A stretch of DNA of 64,000 nucleotides. Origin: Eulemur rufifrons. Taxonomy: Eukaryota; Chordata; Mammalia; Primates; Lemuridae. The position numbers were made by a program, and so were the translations under genes. This document shows positions 63,612 through 64,000 of the stretch, in pieces. Each line of letters begins with the position of its first letter. Position 1 is the stretch's first letter. The DNA lies in assembly GCF_041146395.1 (NCBI RefSeq), contig NC_090989.1, positions 280,146,343-280,210,342 on the forward strand, written 5' to 3'. The notes beneath the pieces are model-generated. The model did not search any database and was not told the origin of the DNA. It saw nothing but the letters and a program-made list of their open reading frames with translations.

Positions 63612-64000
63612 GAAGATGCCTGTATTAGTCTCCCAGGGCTGCTGTGACAAAGTGCCACAGACTCTGTGGCTTCAAACAACAGAAATGTGTTGTCTCACAG
63701 ACTGGAAGGCCGAAGCCGGGGGTCAGCAGGGGCGAACTTCCCTGAGACCTGCGTGGAATCGTCCCGGCTCTGCTTGGCTCCCTGGTGGCTGCAATCCTTG
63801 GCCTGCAGCGTCACTCTGATCTCTTCCTCTGTCGTCACACGGCCTTCTCCCTGTGCGTCTCTTTTCATAAGGACACCAGTCATCTTGGATTGAAGGCCCA
63901 CCCCACTCATGTGACATCATCCTAACTAATTACATCTGCAATGACCCTATTTCCAGATAAGGTCACATTTGGGGATAGGACCTCAACACATATTTTTTGT
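63612..64000 (-). mobile_element. MaLR-type (MLT1-like) LTR, cut by window end
   Basis: 'tgtattagtctcccagggct', 'ctgtggcttcaaacaacaga', 'cataaggacaccagtcatct' and 'ctatttccagataaggtcac' to 'ggacctcaacacat' are the antisense LTR in order. It is well preserved compared with the other LTRs here. The start of the LTR on the minus strand lies beyond base 64,000. Confidence 0.8.

Overview
This window is nuclear DNA from a primate, most likely a strepsirrhine (lemur-like) species. Three full dimeric Alu elements and dense fields of ancient mammalian MIR, L2, L1 and MaLR-type LTR remnants rule out anything but a eutherian, and Alu points to primates. The Alus at 7,321-7,667 and 51,560-51,859 carry variants I associate with lemur Alu subfamilies: the duplicated 'agctgtccatataattt' middle segment, and a right arm reading 'gttgctgtgagctagg' with 'ggctgatg/ggcgtcag'. 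The DNA is GC-rich with frequent CpG, even inside old repeats.

I could not recognise any protein-coding gene, tRNA, rRNA, snRNA or CRISPR-like structure. All open frames are short (none reaches 300 codons). They lie in GC-rich sequence, simple repeats or transposon remnants, and none shows a protein family I know. Read honestly, this is intergenic or long-intron mammalian sequence. Two GC/CpG-dense segments look like promoters: 16,640-17,100, with two convergent ACTACA..TCCCAG (ZNF143/SBS-type) sites, and 57,990-58,570, with a CCCCG GC-box array, CRE-like sites, a CCAAT box and an RFX X-box-like palindrome. Their transcripts are not identifiable here. Two weak exon-like segments (461-771 and 10,802-10,917) are recorded at low confidence.

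Layout: 1-9 kb is MIR/L2-rich, with complex TG and CA arrays, a hAT (MER1-like) insertion with an intact 8-bp duplication, a young Alu, and a MaLR LTR nested in a MIR. 9.5-10.4 kb is an old L1 piece followed by an AT-rich, homeobox/octamer-motif-rich candidate enhancer. 11-21 kb is MIR/L2 plus the first CpG island. 21.7-25 kb holds L1 3' ends and an LTR nested in a MIR. 26.4-27.2 kb contains a striking inverted repeat with a 27-nt perfect core. 28-38 kb has L2 copies, a foldback transposon remnant, candidate conserved elements and a CCAT minisatellite. 38-50 kb is L2/MIR, an LTR, another candidate conserved element, old L1 and an Alu. 50.5-53 kb is a 3'-truncation-free old L1 split by a young Alu. 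53-64 kb has a degenerate telomere-like array at 56.27-56.49 kb, the second CpG island, two more LTRs and a long L2.

The parts do not form a pathway. What can be read is a layered insertion history (MIR/L2 first, then hAT and MaLR, then L1, then Alu) around two probable promoters and several candidate regulatory elements.
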